Assembly (NCBI RefSeq): GCF_013328345.1
Contig: NZ_JABULX010000001.1
Location: 124,001 to 188,000, forward strand
Source of the DNA: Marinifaba aquimaris
GTDB lineage: Bacteria > Pseudomonadota > Gammaproteobacteria > Enterobacterales > Alteromonadaceae
Length of the DNA stretch: 64,000 bases
Reading direction: 5' to 3'
Shown piece after piece: positions 36,411 to 44,501 of the stretch. The notes under the pieces are model-generated. The model was not told the DNA's origin. It was given only the letters and a program-made list of their open reading frames with translations, and did no database searches. The first letter of the stretch is position 1. Each line of letters opens with the position of its first letter. The position numbers were made by a program, and so were the translations under genes.

Positions 36411-37865
36411 CTAATAACCTAACGCCGCAGCAATCGAATTACCGGTACGGTTTAATTTAGCCACTGTTAAATCTAAATTGATATATTTATCTCTTAGTAC
36501 TTGTTCGTAATCCATCATTTGTAATTCAACCCTAGCTCTTTCATCACCAACTCCTTCAAGCTGCTCTTTTAAGTTATCCTCACGTGAAACAAGTAAGCCA
36601 CCATAAGTGGTATATTGGTGAAGATAATCATAAAGCTGATTAGCTATTCCGTTTTCATCAGAAAATAAAGTCGCAATATCATCGTAATTTTCATCAAGCG
36701 CCTTATCGAGTTTTTCTTGCCCTGACCCGAGACCATATTCATCAATATCACCGATTTCAAGTTCGCCATCATCATTAATAGAGATGCCAATTTGAAATAA
36801 AGTACCGAGCTCAGAAGCCGCTACATTTTGTGAAATGATACTTGCAAGCCCTGTTTCAATACCACGAGTCATAAAGTCACCAGCAAGAGGGCCATCATCT
36901 TCGGCTTCTGATAAGCCGTATTTAGTTAATGTATCAATCTCTTTGATAAGCGCATTGTAATCATCAACAAAATCAGTGATTTTATTTTTAAGGCCATCTT
37001 TATCTGCACCAACCTCAAGTGTTGATTTTTTATAGACGGGATCGCCTGCAGTATCCAAATAATCGACCTCTGATAACGTTGTTACTTCAAAAGAGACATA
37101 CTCTATAACATTGTCAAATTCGTTGGTCGCACTTTCTACAGCTAAGCCGTCGATAACAGCTTTAGCATTTTGCGCGTTTTGTGTAACACCACCACCATTG
37201 GCAGTATCTGGATCAGAGATAAACTGCAGCGTTGCGTTACCCGCACCTGCCGCATTAGACAATGTCAAATCATTGCCAGCACCAGTGGTTTCTGAAGTCA
37301 GTACTAACTTTGCACCAGTTCCGGTTCCCGTATCGATAATATTAGCTTTAACACCAAAGTTGTCACTGGCATCGTTGATGGCAGAGCGAAGCTGCTGCAT
37401 CGTCATTCCAGCTGTCACAGCAATGTCGAAAGAGTCAGAACCGACGGAAAGAGTTAGCGTATCAGCAATATCACTAACAGAGTCTGATGAACTGGTAAAT
37501 GCGCCATTTTCAGATTCGAAACGGCTACCACGAGCAAGTTGCTCAACAGAAATTTGGTAAGAGCCTTGCGTAGCACTGTTACCCGCTTCGGCGGTGAAAG
37601 GGCCATTGCCCTCACCATCAATACCTGGGTGAGAAGCAACAGCTTTACGACCTTGCAAATCGAATGAATTTCGAAGTCCATCAACAGAATCTTTAAAAGA
37701 TCCCATTTTTTCTTTGAGTTTGCCTAAACCCGATATAACAGCATCTAGCTCTTCTTCTCGTCTGTCTAAACGATCATATTTTGGTTGTCTTTCAACTTCT
37801 AATAACTGAGTTACTAAGCCGTCTAAGTCTAAACCAGAGCCGACACCGATCGACTGGATACCCAT
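36411..37865 (-). CDS. fliD: Flagellar filament cap protein FliD
   Basis: The 484-residue sequence begins MGIQSIGVGSGLDLDGLVTQ, the conserved FliD N terminus (FliD_N), and ends in a coiled-coil region with SREDNLKEQLEGVGDERARV and the terminal AALGY. FliD forms the cap on which flagellin subunits fold at the filament tip. It lies in the run flaG-fliD-fliS-fliT. Confidence 0.92.
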   Translation of the reverse strand: MGIQSIGVGSGLDLDGLVTQLLEVERQPKYDRLDRREEELDAVISGLGKLKEKMGSFKDSVDGLRNSFDLQGRKAVASHPGIDGEGNGPFTAEAGNSATQGSYQISVEQLARGSRFESENGAFTSSSDSVSDIADTLTLSVGSDSFDIAVTAGMTMQQLRSAINDASDNFGVKANIIDTGTGTGAKLVLTSETTGAGNDLTLSNAAGAGNATLQFISDPDTANGGGVTQNAQNAKAVIDGLAVESATNEFDNVIEYVSFEVTTLSEVDYLDTAGDPVYKKSTLEVGADKDGLKNKITDFVDDYNALIKEIDTLTKYGLSEAEDDGPLAGDFMTRGIETGLASIISQNVAASELGTLFQIGISINDDGELEIGDIDEYGLGSGQEKLDKALDENYDDIATLFSDENGIANQLYDYLHQYTTYGGLLVSREDNLKEQLEGVGDERARVELQMMDYEQVLRDKYINLDLTVAKLNRTGNSIAAALGY

Positions 37866-37884
37866 GATGAACCTCTCAAATCAT

Positions 37885-38340
37885 TTACACTTGGTTATTA
37901 ACAAATACTCCTATGCCAACAGCTTCACCGACATCGGACTGTAGTTTGTTAATACGCTCAGCAAGTGCGATTACTTCTTCTGATGGAATTTGTCGGATTA
38001 CATCTCCTGATTCCGAATCTGTTACTTTAATCACTGTTTGATTAGAGTCTGGATCGAACGAAAAATTCAAATTTCGATTAGACTGTTGAACAAATTCAGA
38101 CACTTCAGAGAGTGCAGATTCGACATCTTCCTCTTGCCTATTTACTTTATCGACCGCTTGCGGCTGAACTTGAGTTATACCTTGCGTTGTTGCATCAAGA
38201 TTTGGCTCAGTAAAAAGACTGTCAGAAGTTTGACTATTTTTAGCTTTATCAGCCTTTTCAACAGCTTGATCATTAAGATCAGGCTTATTTGATTCCTGAT
38301 AAGCAAAATTAGTACCAGCTTGAGATATATTAATATCCAT
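37885..38340 (-). CDS. flaG: FlaG-family protein
   Basis: About 151 residues, with the FlaG C-terminal pattern NLNFSFDPDSNQTVIKVTDS, then SGDVIRQIPSEEVIALAERI. Family members affect filament length, probably as regulators next to FliD. The ATG at 38340 has a GGAGG ribosome site; the longer frame would start with TTG inside that site. It lies between flagellin 1 and fliD. Confidence 0.88.
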   Translation of the reverse strand: MDINISQAGTNFAYQESNKPDLNDQAVEKADKAKNSQTSDSLFTEPNLDATTQGITQVQPQAVDKVNRQEEDVESALSEVSEFVQQSNRNLNFSFDPDSNQTVIKVTDSESGDVIRQIPSEEVIALAERINKLQSDVGEAVGIGVFVNNQV

Positions 38341-38369
38341 ACTGACCTCCAAACTACGTCAGCTAAGCT

Positions 38370-38396
38370 GGTTGCTATATTTATATTATAGCAACC
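38370..38396. repeat. Perfect 10-bp inverted repeat between flagellin 1 and flaG
   Basis: GGTTGCTATA and TATAGCAACC face each other across a 7-base AT loop. No run of T follows on either strand, so it is not a standard terminator. Its place between the flagellin 1 stop and the flaG start suggests partial termination, mRNA processing or protection of the flagellin transcript. Confidence 0.6.
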
Positions 38397-38427
38397 TATT
38401 TCAGAGACTTAGCTAGCTTTACGCTTA

Positions 38428-39261
38428 TTAACCTAATAAAGATAAAGCTGATTGCGGACGTTGGTTCGCTTGACTCAGAACAGATAAACTCGCTTGCTGT
38501 AAAATCTGATTACGCGTTAAATCAGCCGTTTCACTAGCAAAATCTGTATCACGAATCTGAGAACGGGCTGCAGATACGTTCTCTACAACGTTAGATAAGT
38601 TACGCACTGTAGATTGGAAACGGTTTTGAAGTGCACCTAAATCTGCACGGGTACCACCAACTGTTGAAATAGCAGCATCAACCGATGCCAAAGCAGCAGA
38701 TGCACCACCTGCAGTACTGATATCAACACTACCTATGTTTAAACCTGAAGCACCATAACCACCATTAGGAGCTGTAGAAGAAAGATTCACAGAAATAGTT
38801 TGACCGCCATTCGCACCGACTAAGAAAGCGGCAGAATACGTGCCTTTTAATAAATCAACACCGGCGAACTGTGTGTTTTGACCGATACGGCTAATTTCAG
38901 TTTTAAGTGCTGATACCTCTTTTTGAAGTGCTGCACGGTCTGAAGAACCATTGATACCATTTTGCGATTGAATCGCTAACTGGCGGATACGTTGCAGTGA
39001 AGTAGTGATCTCTTGTAATGCACCTTCAGCAGTTTGTACCACTGAAATACCATCATTTGCATTACGGATCGCCTGGTTTAAACCTTGGATCTGTGACGTC
39101 ATACGGTCAGAAATCTGCATACCCGCGGCATCATCTGCTGCACGGTTAATACGGAAGCCTGAAGATAGACGTTCATAAGATGTATCTAAAGAATTGCCAG
39201 AGTTCATTAATTGACGCTGAGCATTAATTGAAGACACATTTGTGTTAACAAACATAGACAT
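38428..39261 (-). CDS. Flagellin 1 (subtype A)
   Basis: This 277-residue flagellin has the D0/D1 pattern only: MFVNTNVSSINAQRQL and GFRINRAADDAAGMQISD at the N terminus, and NLSNVVENVSAARSQIRDTD and SQANQRPQSALSLLG at the C terminus. The middle (SSTAPNGGYGASGLNI) is short and there are no D2/D3 domains. Subtype A is marked by MQISD, the SSxAPxGG stretch and RDTDFASETA. An AGGAGA ribosome site and an excellent FliA promoter precede it. Serine and threonine in the short middle part are the likely Maf glycosylation targets. Confidence 0.95.
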   Translation of the reverse strand: MSMFVNTNVSSINAQRQLMNSGNSLDTSYERLSSGFRINRAADDAAGMQISDRMTSQIQGLNQAIRNANDGISVVQTAEGALQEITTSLQRIRQLAIQSQNGINGSSDRAALQKEVSALKTEISRIGQNTQFAGVDLLKGTYSAAFLVGANGGQTISVNLSSTAPNGGYGASGLNIGSVDISTAGGASAALASVDAAISTVGGTRADLGALQNRFQSTVRNLSNVVENVSAARSQIRDTDFASETADLTRNQILQQASLSVLSQANQRPQSALSLLG

Positions 39262-39404
39262 AGTTAAATCTCCTGGTCCACCTAGCTAGTTCCCCAACTT
39301 AACTAAGTTTCTCCTCAAAACTCGAAAACGAGTAACCTTAAAACTTCATTTGAAATCAGGTCCCTCAACCCAAAATCAAACCATTATTTTTCCCCTCGTA
39401 GTAG

Positions 39405-39431
39405 TTATCGGAAGATTCTTAACAAGCTTTA
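39405..39431 (-). promoter_or_regulatory. FliA promoter of flagellin 1
   Basis: The minus strand has TAAAG, 15 bases, CCGATAA, a full match to the core consensus. The start codon lies about 144 bases downstream, so the mRNA leader is long. Confidence 0.85.
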
Positions 39432-39582
39432 GTATTTTTTTAAGTTTTTTTTCATAAATTCACTAAAAAAACTTAAGCTATTGTTTTAATTAAATTTAAT
39501 AAAGAAAATAAAAATCAAAAAACTCAAGCAATAGAATTAAAGGAGGTGTTTTATAACGGGATAAGATAAACAGATGGAAGTA

Positions 39583-39634
39583 AGCCGGCGAATAATTAGG
39601 TGAGTGTGAGATGGTTTCCTAACTATCGCCGGCT
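39583..39634. repeat. Large imperfect inverted repeat in the flagellin 1-2 gap
   Basis: AGCCGGCGA at 39583-39591 pairs with TCGCCGGCT at 39626-39634. The arms extend inward through TTAGG and CCTAA, with a small bulge. The stem spans about 17 pairs with a 17-base loop. There is no T run. It resembles a REP-like or structured intergenic element, and the GC-rich arms stand out from the AT-rich surroundings. Confidence 0.65.
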
Positions 39635-39834
39635 GAAATCTAACTTGCTTTACTCTTCCTATCGAATAATCGTTCGCAAGTTAAATGATCATTCTTTACT
39701 TGGGTACCTACAAATAAAAAATAATCGCATGTAAGAAAATGAAAACTTGAGGTTGAATTCAATTTCCTGACACATTGTTTTAGTTTCAAGTTGCATGCCA
39801 ATTTTTTATTTTATCTAAATCAGTGACGATAAAA

Positions 39835-39870
39835 ATAAAAAAACGGGGTAAAACAATTGTTTTACCCCGT
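39835..39870 (-). terminator. Terminator of flagellin 2
   Basis: A perfect 12-bp stem (ACGGGGTAAAAC and its complement) with a 4-base AATT loop is followed on the minus strand by a T7 run and more T-rich sequence. It is a strong intrinsic terminator, about 255 bases after the flagellin 2 stop. Confidence 0.85.
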
Positions 39871-40124
39871 TCAATGCTCAGACTTGGAGAGAAAGAGCAA
39901 ATTTAAAGTTAGTTTTTTACCGACTAAGCAGTTTTAGTTAGCAAGTTTTAAGTTACTTAGCGTATTGAAATCGAAAAACAACACAAAAATTTCAAACCAG
40001 CTGCCACTTTATGGCAATCCTTTTCCACTTTAAAAACACCACTTTTCCGTCAATAGTATGCGCTCAACTTTCTACCAGTATTTTTTCTATCGTAAGTCGG
40101 TTGAGCTTTTTGATTAACCTAGCT
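39871..40124. other. 3' leader-like gap after flagellin 2, no gene seen
   Basis: These 254 bases lie between the flagellin 2 stop and its terminator and would form an unusually long 3' untranslated region. No open frame with a ribosome site and no clear regulatory element was found. The gap 39435-39834 upstream of the flagellin 1 promoter likewise holds only the large inverted repeat. Confidence 0.5.
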
Positions 40125-40949
40125 TTATCCTAATAGTGATAATGCCGCTTGTGGACGTTGGTTCGCCTGGCTTAAAACCGTTTGGCTTGCTTGTTGTAAA
40201 ATCTGATTTCGGGTTAATTCCGCTGTTTCTGCCGCAAAGTCGGTATCTTTGATACGCGAGCGTGCACCTGATACATTTTCAACAACGTTTGATAAGTTAC
40301 GAATCGTTGATTGGAAACGGTTTTGTAATGCACCTAAATCGGCACGTGTTCCACCTATTACTGAAATCGCACCATCAATTAACGTTAACGCCGCAGACGC
40401 TTGTTGCTCTGTCGCGACCGAGATTTGACCAACACCTAAACCCGATGCACCAAAGCCGCCTTGACGAGATAAATTAACTGAAATGGATTGACCACCATTT
40501 GCACCCACTAAGAAAGCGGCTGAGTAATCACCTCTTAATAAGTCAACGCCGGCAAACTGAGTCGTGGCACCGATACGACTGATTTCTGTTTTTAATGCTG
40601 ATACTTCTTTTTGCAGTGCTAAACGGTCTGATGAGCCATTGATACCGTTTTGTGCTTGAATCGCTAACTGACGAATACGTTGTAGTGAATTCGTGATTTC
40701 TTGCATTGCACCTTCAGCTGTTTGTGACAGTGAAATTGCATCGTTCGCATTACGAATAGCTTGGTTTAAGCCTTGAATTTGCGATGTCATACGGTCAGTG
40801 ATTTGAAGACCCGCTGCATCATCTGCTGCACGATTGATACGAAAGCCTGATGATAAACGTTCAAACGATACGTCTAAACCATTACCTGATGTCATTAACT
40901 GACGCTGAGCATTTAACGAAGATACGTTAGTATTTACAAATAAAGACAT
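40125..40949 (-). CDS. Flagellin 2 (subtype B)
   Basis: This 274-residue flagellin has the same D0/D1 layout as its neighbours and ends in QANQRPQAALSLLG. Subtype B is marked by LQITD instead of MQISD, SRxGGFG in the middle and KDTDFAAETA near the end. It has GAGAGA-type ribosome bases before the ATG. Unlike the other three genes, no TAAAG element stands at the right distance from its CCGATAA, so its promoter is unclear. Confidence 0.94.
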   Translation of the reverse strand: MSLFVNTNVSSLNAQRQLMTSGNGLDVSFERLSSGFRINRAADDAAGLQITDRMTSQIQGLNQAIRNANDAISLSQTAEGAMQEITNSLQRIRQLAIQAQNGINGSSDRLALQKEVSALKTEISRIGATTQFAGVDLLRGDYSAAFLVGANGGQSISVNLSRQGGFGASGLGVGQISVATEQQASAALTLIDGAISVIGGTRADLGALQNRFQSTIRNLSNVVENVSGARSRIKDTDFAAETAELTRNQILQQASQTVLSQANQRPQAALSLLG

Positions 40950-41151
40950 GATTCTCTCTCCAAGATTTTTAAATTAAATGCCCGTGTTTTTATTGTTTTT
41001 GTGTCGGACAATTAAGTTATCGGTGGTGCTTGAAGAAAAAAGAGAGGAAAGTCTTGCCGATTGTCGGCGGATTTTTGGCTGCTTTTGGCAAGGTCTTACC
41101 AAACACGCAAAAACAGCACTTATCTTGATGATTAATCAATCAAAAAGGCGC
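40950..41151. other. Upstream region of flagellin 2, promoter unclear
   Basis: No gene is seen here. On the minus strand there is CCGATAA about 65 bases before the start, but TCTTT occupies the -35 position. A second GCCGACAA further up has AAAAG at 14 bases. A GG-N9-GC pattern is one base short of sigma54 spacing. The region carries no convincing promoter of known type. Confidence 0.45.
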
Positions 41152-41218
41152 CTCTCCCTAAATCTGTCCAAAAAAGCCGAGCATTTCAACTCGGCCACGC
41201 TCCAGATTTAGGTGAGAG
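41152..41218 (-). terminator. Nested hairpin terminator of flagellin 3
   Basis: The core is GCCGAG, an 8-base loop and CTCGGC, then T6 on the minus strand (41170-41195). Around it lies a second, outer inverted repeat with arms of about 15-16 bases (41152-41166 and 41203-41218), one base offset. The core is a standard intrinsic terminator; the outer arms would extend the structure. Confidence 0.8.
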
Positions 41219-41287
41219 CGAGCGTCTATTCCTTTAATTAGCGATGAAGTTTCAGCAGGCTAACTAAAGCGAATAAGTGCTGTATCA

Positions 41288-42121
41288 TTAACCTAGTAAA
41301 GATAACGCTGATTGCGGACGAGAATTCGCCTGACTTAACACAGTTTGACTCGCTTGTTGTAAGATCTGATTACGCGTTAATTCCGCTGTCTCACTCGCAA
41401 AATCTGTGTCACGAATTCGTGAACGTGCACTTGATACGTTTTCTACAACGTTCGATAAGTTACGAATCGTTGATTGGAAACGGTTTTGTAAAGCACCTAA
41501 GTCGGCACGAGCACCACCAATTGTTGAAATTGCCGCATCAATTGATGTTAAAGCTGTTGAAGCATCAGCGGCAGTAGCAACAGATAAATTACCAATAGAT
41601 AAACCTGAAGCACCGAAACCACCAGCAGGGGCATTAGATGACAAGTTTACTGAAATTGTCTGACCACCATTTGCACCGACTAAAAATGCAGCAGAGTAAT
41701 CACCTGTCAATAAATCTACACCAGCAAACTGTGTTGTTTGACCAATTCGACTGATCTCAGTTTTAAGTGCAGATACTTCTTTTTGTAGTGCCGCTCGGTC
41801 ACTTGATGAATTGATACCATTTTGTGACTGAATCGCTAACTGACGAATACGTTGCAAAGAGCCTGTAATCTCTTGCATTGCACCTTCAGCAGTTTGCACA
41901 AGCGAAATACCATCATTGGCATTACGAATTGCTTGGTTTAAACCTTGAACTTGAGAAGTCATACGATCAGAGATCTGCATACCAGCAGAGTCATCTGCTG
42001 CACGGTTAATACGGAAACCTGATGATAAACGCTCAAATGATACATCTAAGTTGTTGCCAGAATTTGATAACTGGCGTTGGGCATTTAACGATGAAACGTT
42101 AGTGTTAACAAACATTGCCAT
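41288..42121 (-). CDS. Flagellin 3 (subtype A)
   Basis: This 277-residue flagellin of subtype A has MQISDRMTSQ, SSNAPAGGFG in the middle and RDTDFASETAEL near the end, and ends in QANSRPQSALSLLG. It lacks D2/D3. It has an exact FliA promoter and its own terminator, so it is probably monocistronic. Confidence 0.95.
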   Translation of the reverse strand: MAMFVNTNVSSLNAQRQLSNSGNNLDVSFERLSSGFRINRAADDSAGMQISDRMTSQVQGLNQAIRNANDGISLVQTAEGAMQEITGSLQRIRQLAIQSQNGINSSSDRAALQKEVSALKTEISRIGQTTQFAGVDLLTGDYSAAFLVGANGGQTISVNLSSNAPAGGFGASGLSIGNLSVATAADASTALTSIDAAISTIGGARADLGALQNRFQSTIRNLSNVVENVSSARSRIRDTDFASETAELTRNQILQQASQTVLSQANSRPQSALSLLG

Positions 42122-42226
42122 AACTCTTACCTCAATTAAGTTATAAAAACGCTAAATATCAAAGCTCTCACCTAATTTTAAAAACCAGACTCTAATTTTT
42201 AGCAACTTTGTCTATTGACAACTTAT

Positions 42227-42253
42227 TTATCGGTAAAAAACAAAATCACTTTA
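42227..42253 (-). promoter_or_regulatory. FliA promoter of flagellin 3
   Basis: TAAAG, 15 bases, CCGATAA on the minus strand. The spacer is T-rich and nearly identical to that of the rfbF promoter. Confidence 0.87.
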
Positions 42254-42339
42254 GATTTATTTTTAATCATTTTCAATTAATTTAACCAAAGTTAACAACC
42301 AAAAATAAGCACCTAAAACAATTTTAATAACAAACAGGG

Positions 42340-42369
42340 AAAAATGACCGAGAAACAAGTTCTCGGTCA
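42340..42369 (-). terminator. Terminator of flagellin 4
   Basis: The 9-bp stem GACCGAGAA/TTCTCGGTC with a 5-base loop is followed on the minus strand by ATTTTT. It stands about 300 bases after the flagellin 4 stop. Confidence 0.8.
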
Positions 42370-42668
42370 ACGCTCTATCGATAGGAGAGAGTTTGAGCGA
42401 ACTAGAGCTGTGGTCGATAACCACACATAAATTTAAAGTAACAAATCGTTATTAATCGTTGTTAGCTGAAACCAACTTGGTATCGATCCATCTCACAAAA
42501 TCACCACCAACATATAGATTTCAGTTTGTTACTTATAAGCAAAGCCATCTCACCTGCTCTGCTTGGTTAAGTTGATAAGTCGAATATCACTCCTTATTAT
42601 TTTCAGTTTTCTACTCGGGTCACCCATCTCACTGAGTGACCTTGGAGAGAAGCTATCTAGCTAACGAA
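42370..42668. other. Long 3' gap after flagellin 4, small inverted repeats only
   Basis: There is no gene. Short inverted repeats are visible: TGTGGT/ACCACA near 42407-42424, GTAACAAA/TTTGTTAC around 42437 and 42525, and GGTCAC/GTGACC at 42618-42641 just below the stop. None has a T run. If transcribed, this is an unusually structured 3' region. Confidence 0.45.
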
Positions 42669-43493
42669 TTAACCTAATAACGATAATGCGGCTTGAGGAC
42701 GCTGATTCGCCTGACTCAATACCGTTTGACTCGCTTGTTGTAAAATCTGATTACGTGTCAATTCTGCAGTTTCGGCCGCAAAGTCTGTATCTTTGATACG
42801 AGAACGGGCACTTGATACGTTTTCTACAACGTTCGATAAGTTACGAATCGTTGACTGGAAACGGTTTTGTAGGGCACCTAAATCAGCACGTGTACCACCG
42901 ATGGTAGAAATAGCGGCATCGATGAGTGATAAAGCAGCAGAAGCTTCTTGCTCTGTGGAAACAGATAGACTAGCAAGGCCAAGACCCGATGCACCAAAAC
43001 CACCATTACGTGATAAGTTCACGGAAATAGATTGACCACCATTAGCACCCACTAAGAATGCAGCAGAGTAATCACCCGTCAATAAGTCAACACCAGCAAA
43101 CTGTGTAGTTTGACCAATACGGCTGATCTCTGTTTTAAGTGCAGACACTTCTTTTTGCAGTGCTAAACGGTCAGATGAGCCATTGATACCGTTTTGCGAT
43201 TGAATCGCTAACTGACGAATACGCTGTAGAGAGTTAGTGATCTCTTGCATCGCACCTTCAGCGGTTTGTGTAAGTGATATAGCATCATTTGCGTTACGAA
43301 TTGCTTGGTTTAAACCTTGAATTTGCGAGGTCATACGGTCGGTAATTTGAAGACCCGCGGCATCATCTGCAGCTCGGTTGATACGAAAACCAGATGATAA
43401 ACGTTCAAATGATACATCTAAAGCGCCACCTGATGTAGATAACTGACGCTGTGCATTTAATGACGATACGTTAGTATTAACGAACATAGCCAT
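42669..43493 (-). CDS. Flagellin 4 (subtype B)
   Basis: This 274-residue flagellin of subtype B has LQITDRMTSQ, SRNGGFG in the middle and KDTDFAAETAEL near the end. It ends in QANQRPQAALSLLG, as flagellin 2 does. It has a FliA promoter and an intrinsic terminator of its own. Confidence 0.95.
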   Translation of the reverse strand: MAMFVNTNVSSLNAQRQLSTSGGALDVSFERLSSGFRINRAADDAAGLQITDRMTSQIQGLNQAIRNANDAISLTQTAEGAMQEITNSLQRIRQLAIQSQNGINGSSDRLALQKEVSALKTEISRIGQTTQFAGVDLLTGDYSAAFLVGANGGQSISVNLSRNGGFGASGLGLASLSVSTEQEASAALSLIDAAISTIGGTRADLGALQNRFQSTIRNLSNVVENVSSARSRIKDTDFAAETAELTRNQILQQASQTVLSQANQRPQAALSLLG

Positions 43494-43598
43494 AACAATC
43501 TCTCCTACGATATTGTATTAAACTTTAGTTTTTTAATAGTTAGAGCCAATTTGGGCTCAGTAAGAGGTATTTTTCATTATTATCCTCTGACACTTAAT

Positions 43599-43625
43599 AT
43601 ATCGGAGGCTTTAATGATGGCTTTA
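43599..43625 (-). promoter_or_regulatory. FliA promoter of flagellin 4
   Basis: TAAAG, 15 bases, CCGATAT on the minus strand, one change from the other flagellin -10 elements. It lies about 106 bases before the start codon. An A/T-rich hairpin (AAAAAAG-TACG-CTTTTTT) stands directly upstream at about 43629-43647. Confidence 0.8.
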
Positions 43626-43735
43626 GGCAAAAAAGTACGCTTTTTTAGCCTTTTTTGGTAAAAAAAAAACTAAAGTTTAAGCCTTACCTGACGAGCAATT
43701 AGTGAAATAAAAATAAATTTAAATAATACTAAAGT

Positions 43736-43789
43736 TATAAAAAAACTTGCCGATAAACGGCAACTTTTCGCCTTGTTACCAAGGCGAAA
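43736..43789 (-). terminator. Tandem hairpins terminating the GST-like gene
   Basis: On the minus strand a 10-bp stem (TTTCGCCTTG and complement, 4-base loop, 43766-43789) is followed by TTGCCG/CGGCAA (43747-43763) and then G and a T7 run. The second is a good intrinsic terminator; the first may add stability. Confidence 0.75.
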
Positions 43790-43829
43790 CAAACTACTAG
43801 TAAAGAAAGTTACTGGTTTGGGTAAAAAC

Positions 43830-44393
43830 CTAAACAGAAGTGGGTCGAGTTTGAGTAAATGGGAGGTAATGTTCGAACTGGCTAAGGAAGTTTTGCAAGT
43901 TTTCCCTACTATCTATGCTAAACCTTTCACGAAATATCCCCCATGCCAACACACAAGCCAGACGAATTTCACCATCGTGAAATGGCTGCTGATGATTAAA
44001 ACTAAGCTGATTTAGCGCATCTAAGCTGGAATCGACTCGACTTTGCTGACGGGCAAGGTAAGCGCTTTGTTCTGGAGTAATGCCGTCATACTTGTTGATA
44101 AAGAAAATATTGGCGCAGGTATCCATTACCGTATTAGCAAGATTAAACATTTCCAAATCGGACACTTTAGGTAAAAAGCGCTGCTCAGCTTGTTCACGTA
44201 TGTAACGGACAATACTACTAGAGTCTGTTAATTGTATGTCGCCGTCAACTAATAAAGGCACTCGTTTAGTAGGTGATAACTGAGCACTGGCTTGTGCATC
44301 AGTCTCGATAAACTCAAAAGGGGTATGGGTATCAATTAAGGCGATACGACAATGCCTGACATAAGGAGAGGTATAACTACCGTATAACTTCAT
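43830..44393 (-). CDS. Glutathione S-transferase family protein
   Basis: This 187-residue protein has a thioredoxin-like N domain (MKLYGSYTSPYVRHCRIAL, KRVPLLVDGD, LTDSSSIVRYI with the conserved acidic-Ser pair) and a helical C domain. It has its own terminators at both sides, so it is separate from the flagellar genes around it. It has no visible flagellar role. Its substrate is unknown. Confidence 0.82.
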   Translation of the reverse strand: MKLYGSYTSPYVRHCRIALIDTHTPFEFIETDAQASAQLSPTKRVPLLVDGDIQLTDSSSIVRYIREQAEQRFLPKVSDLEMFNLANTVMDTCANIFFINKYDGITPEQSAYLARQQSRVDSSLDALNQLSFNHQQPFHDGEIRLACVLAWGIFRERFSIDSRENLQNFLSQFEHYLPFTQTRPTSV

Positions 44394-44451
44394 TGCTGAC
44401 TCCGTGTTGCGATTTGATCAGAAAATAGCACTAACCATAGCGACACAAAGT

Positions 44452-44481
44452 AAAAAGCCCAAGCGAAACTTGGGCTTTTTT
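44452..44481 (-). terminator. Terminator after flgL (bidirectional form)
   Basis: AAAAAGCCCAAG, a 5-base loop and CTTGGGCTTTTTT form a stem with T runs on both strands. It stands about 20 bases after the flgL stop and about 60 bases before the GST gene start. Confidence 0.85.
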
Positions 44482-44501
44482 GGTAGTTAATTATTAATAC
44501 T

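Noticed and set aside
41060-41120. Sigma54-like GG...GC pattern on the minus strand before flagellin 2
   Set aside because: The two pairs are 9 bases apart instead of 10, and sigma54 spacing is strict.
40978-41211. A 77-codon plus-strand frame in the flagellin 2-3 gap
   Set aside because: It has no good ribosome site and runs over the terminator hairpin of flagellin 3.
41406-43035. Long plus-strand frames inside the flagellin genes that resemble each other
   Set aside because: They are antisense shadows; the resemblance comes from the conserved flagellin codons on the other strand.
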